Origin: Arthrobacter sp. C2
GTDB lineage: Bacteria; Actinomycetota; Actinomycetes; Actinomycetales; Micrococcaceae
Assembly (NCBI GenBank): GCA_024207135.1
Contig: CP042428.1
Coordinates: 868,001-932,000, forward strand
Reading direction: 5' to 3'
Length of the DNA: 64,000 nt
Positions 63,212-64,000 of the stretch are shown in pieces. The translations under genes were made by a program, and so were the position numbers. The stretch's first letter is position 1, and each line of letters starts with the position of its first letter. Below the pieces are notes generated by a model. It was not told where the DNA came from. It did no database searches and worked only from the letters and a program-made list of their open reading frames with translations.

Positions 63212-64000
63212 TCAGCGCCCCGCCGCCTGCACGTAGCCGTCCGCGCCCCGAAAATCCGCGCGGACGGAGTCAACCCGACGCCAGAGCTCTTCCTCGACAA
63301 GGTGTTGCGGTTGCTTGGCTGCAAGCCTTGCCAGGTTCGCAAGTTCGTCTGCGGCTTCGTTCAAGGGGTGGCCCACATGGCCCCTGACGTATTGGAATTC
63401 CACCTCGGCTTCCACAGACGACCAAGCCTGCAGGAAGCGGGCACGTGCATCGTCGCTGATCCCGCAATAACCAGGTTTCGGCACCAGGTTCGCCGCAAGC
63501 GTTCGCGCCATTTTGAGGGCATCCTTGCTGTCACTGAGCACCATCGCATGATGGGTTGAAACACCGCAAAGCATTTCCATGGCCAGGATGACAGCCTCGA
63601 ATTCCATCTGTCCGATCTTGGTGTCGCTGTGCCACGACCGGATGCACACGTCCCCGCGGTTGCTGACTACGCCCACTCCGCTGGCCCCTTGCGGATCCAG
63701 GGACGCATCGGCGGCCAACACCATTTGGTTCGTGTTCGTGCCACTGACATCCAGGTATTCGGGCCACCAGTAATGTTTCTCGGTCGCCGGGTGCTGAGGG
63801 ACCGGTTCGGCCGTCCTCAGTGCCGCGCGTTGCTCCGGGCGCAAGAGTCCTGCACGGATGGCGTCTTGGCTTTGCCGCTGGCTTTTGTGCGCCATCTCCG
63901 GAATCAGGATGCCCACGGCACGGTTTCGAGGGTCCAAGCCGCGGGTGACGGGCGTTCCGGTTTCATGCAACCGAGCAGCAACGCCACCGCGTTTGCTGGG
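63212..64000 (-). CDS. Ribonuclease H-like protein, probably 5'-partial
   Basis: The frame is open from the right edge to the stop at 63212, without a good internal start (first candidate TTG at 63970), so the gene probably begins outside the window. The RNase H-fold core is at about residues 85-210 counting from that TTG: VLAADASLDPQGASGVGVVSNRGD (Asp), MEFEAVILAMEM (Glu), VLSDSKDALKMA (Asp) and PLNEAADELANLARLA (Asp/Glu region), the DEDD set of the type HI fold. The N-terminal part (HETGTPVTRGLDPRNRAVG) is of unknown relation. It may cleave RNA-DNA hybrids. Confidence 0.8.
   Translation of the reverse strand, partial: PSKRGGVAARLHETGTPVTRGLDPRNRAVGILIPEMAHKSQRQSQDAIRAGLLRPEQRAALRTAEPVPQHPATEKHYWWPEYLDVSGTNTNQMVLAADASLDPQGASGVGVVSNRGDVCIRSWHSDTKIGQMEFEAVILAMEMLCGVSTHHAMVLSDSKDALKMARTLAANLVPKPGYCGISDDARARFLQAWSSVEAEVEFQYVRGHVGHPLNEAADELANLARLAAKQPQHLVEEELWRRVDSVRADFRGADGYVQAAGR

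Overview
The window is 64 kb of high-GC DNA. Codon use, frequent GTG/TTG starts, and the gene families present (DUF3099, DUF2637, DUF222-HNH, MptB-type polyprenol-phosphomannose mannosyltransferases, an N-terminally extended GAPDH) point to an actinobacterium, most likely a member of the Micrococcaceae close to Arthrobacter or Paeniglutamicibacter. The genus is my inference; nothing in the window proves it. Most of the window is ordinary chromosome with housekeeping genes and two tRNAs plus RNase P RNA.

Layout. 0-12.6 kb: a PEP mutase/isocitrate lyase-family enzyme, an SDR, a large membrane-anchored protein with a faint insulinase-like N-terminus and a DUF4352-like C-terminus, GatB/YqeY, fabG, the DUF3099 / small Cys-His protein / SURF1 operon, a GNAT, an ABC-F ATPase, a RelA-SpoT-type synthetase and a DUF2637 membrane protein. 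13.2-20.6 kb: a uracil-DNA-glycosylase-like protein and an envelope-glycan block (DUF2079 protein, GT87-like protein and two tandem, translationally coupled MptB-like mannosyltransferases). 21-30 kb: oligoribonuclease, tRNA-His, peptide deformylase, an acyltransferase-like protein, GAPDH, an alpha/beta hydrolase, RNase P RNA (minus strand, no protein gene), YaaA, a VOC protein, and a coiled-coil protein with a decayed zinc ribbon. 30-36 kb: a DUF222-HNH endonuclease lying between that coiled-coil gene and its usual partner Nif3, then msrA and the cysK-cysE pair.

35.9-45.0 kb is the most accessory-looking part: decayed fragments, a truncated VOC gene, an HxlR regulator, a tautomerase, a thioesterase plus MFS pump, a quinone oxidoreductase, a frameshifted alpha/beta hydrolase, an SDR plus old-yellow-enzyme pair and a divergent TetR regulator. 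Two 26-bp palindromes of the same architecture (11-nt arm, 4-nt spacer, 11-nt arm) lie in front of the quinone oxidoreductase and between the TetR gene and the old-yellow-enzyme gene. This suggests one TetR-controlled response to reactive electrophiles or quinones.

45-50 kb: an aldo/keto reductase, a thioredoxin-reductase-like flavoprotein fused to a cyclic-nucleotide-binding domain but lacking the redox CxxC, and a complete hipBA toxin-antitoxin operon with TAGC-type repeats in its promoter. 50-58.6 kb: a gluconate/idonate catabolic region: gnd, a FadR/GntR regulator, a PoxB-like TPP enzyme, idnD, idnO, gntP and gntK, with twin ATG-TC-GACAT operators upstream of gntK. 58.8-64 kb: a CsbD-like protein, a Fic gene reduced to a pseudogene, tRNA-Val, an MHS-family transporter next to an ArgE-type deacetylase, and an RNase H-like gene that appears to run off the right end.

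I did not find a clearly new multi-gene system. The best leads are the shared operator of the redox island, the frameshift-like start of the insulinase-like protein, and the lost metal ligands in the zinc-ribbon and TrxR-like proteins.
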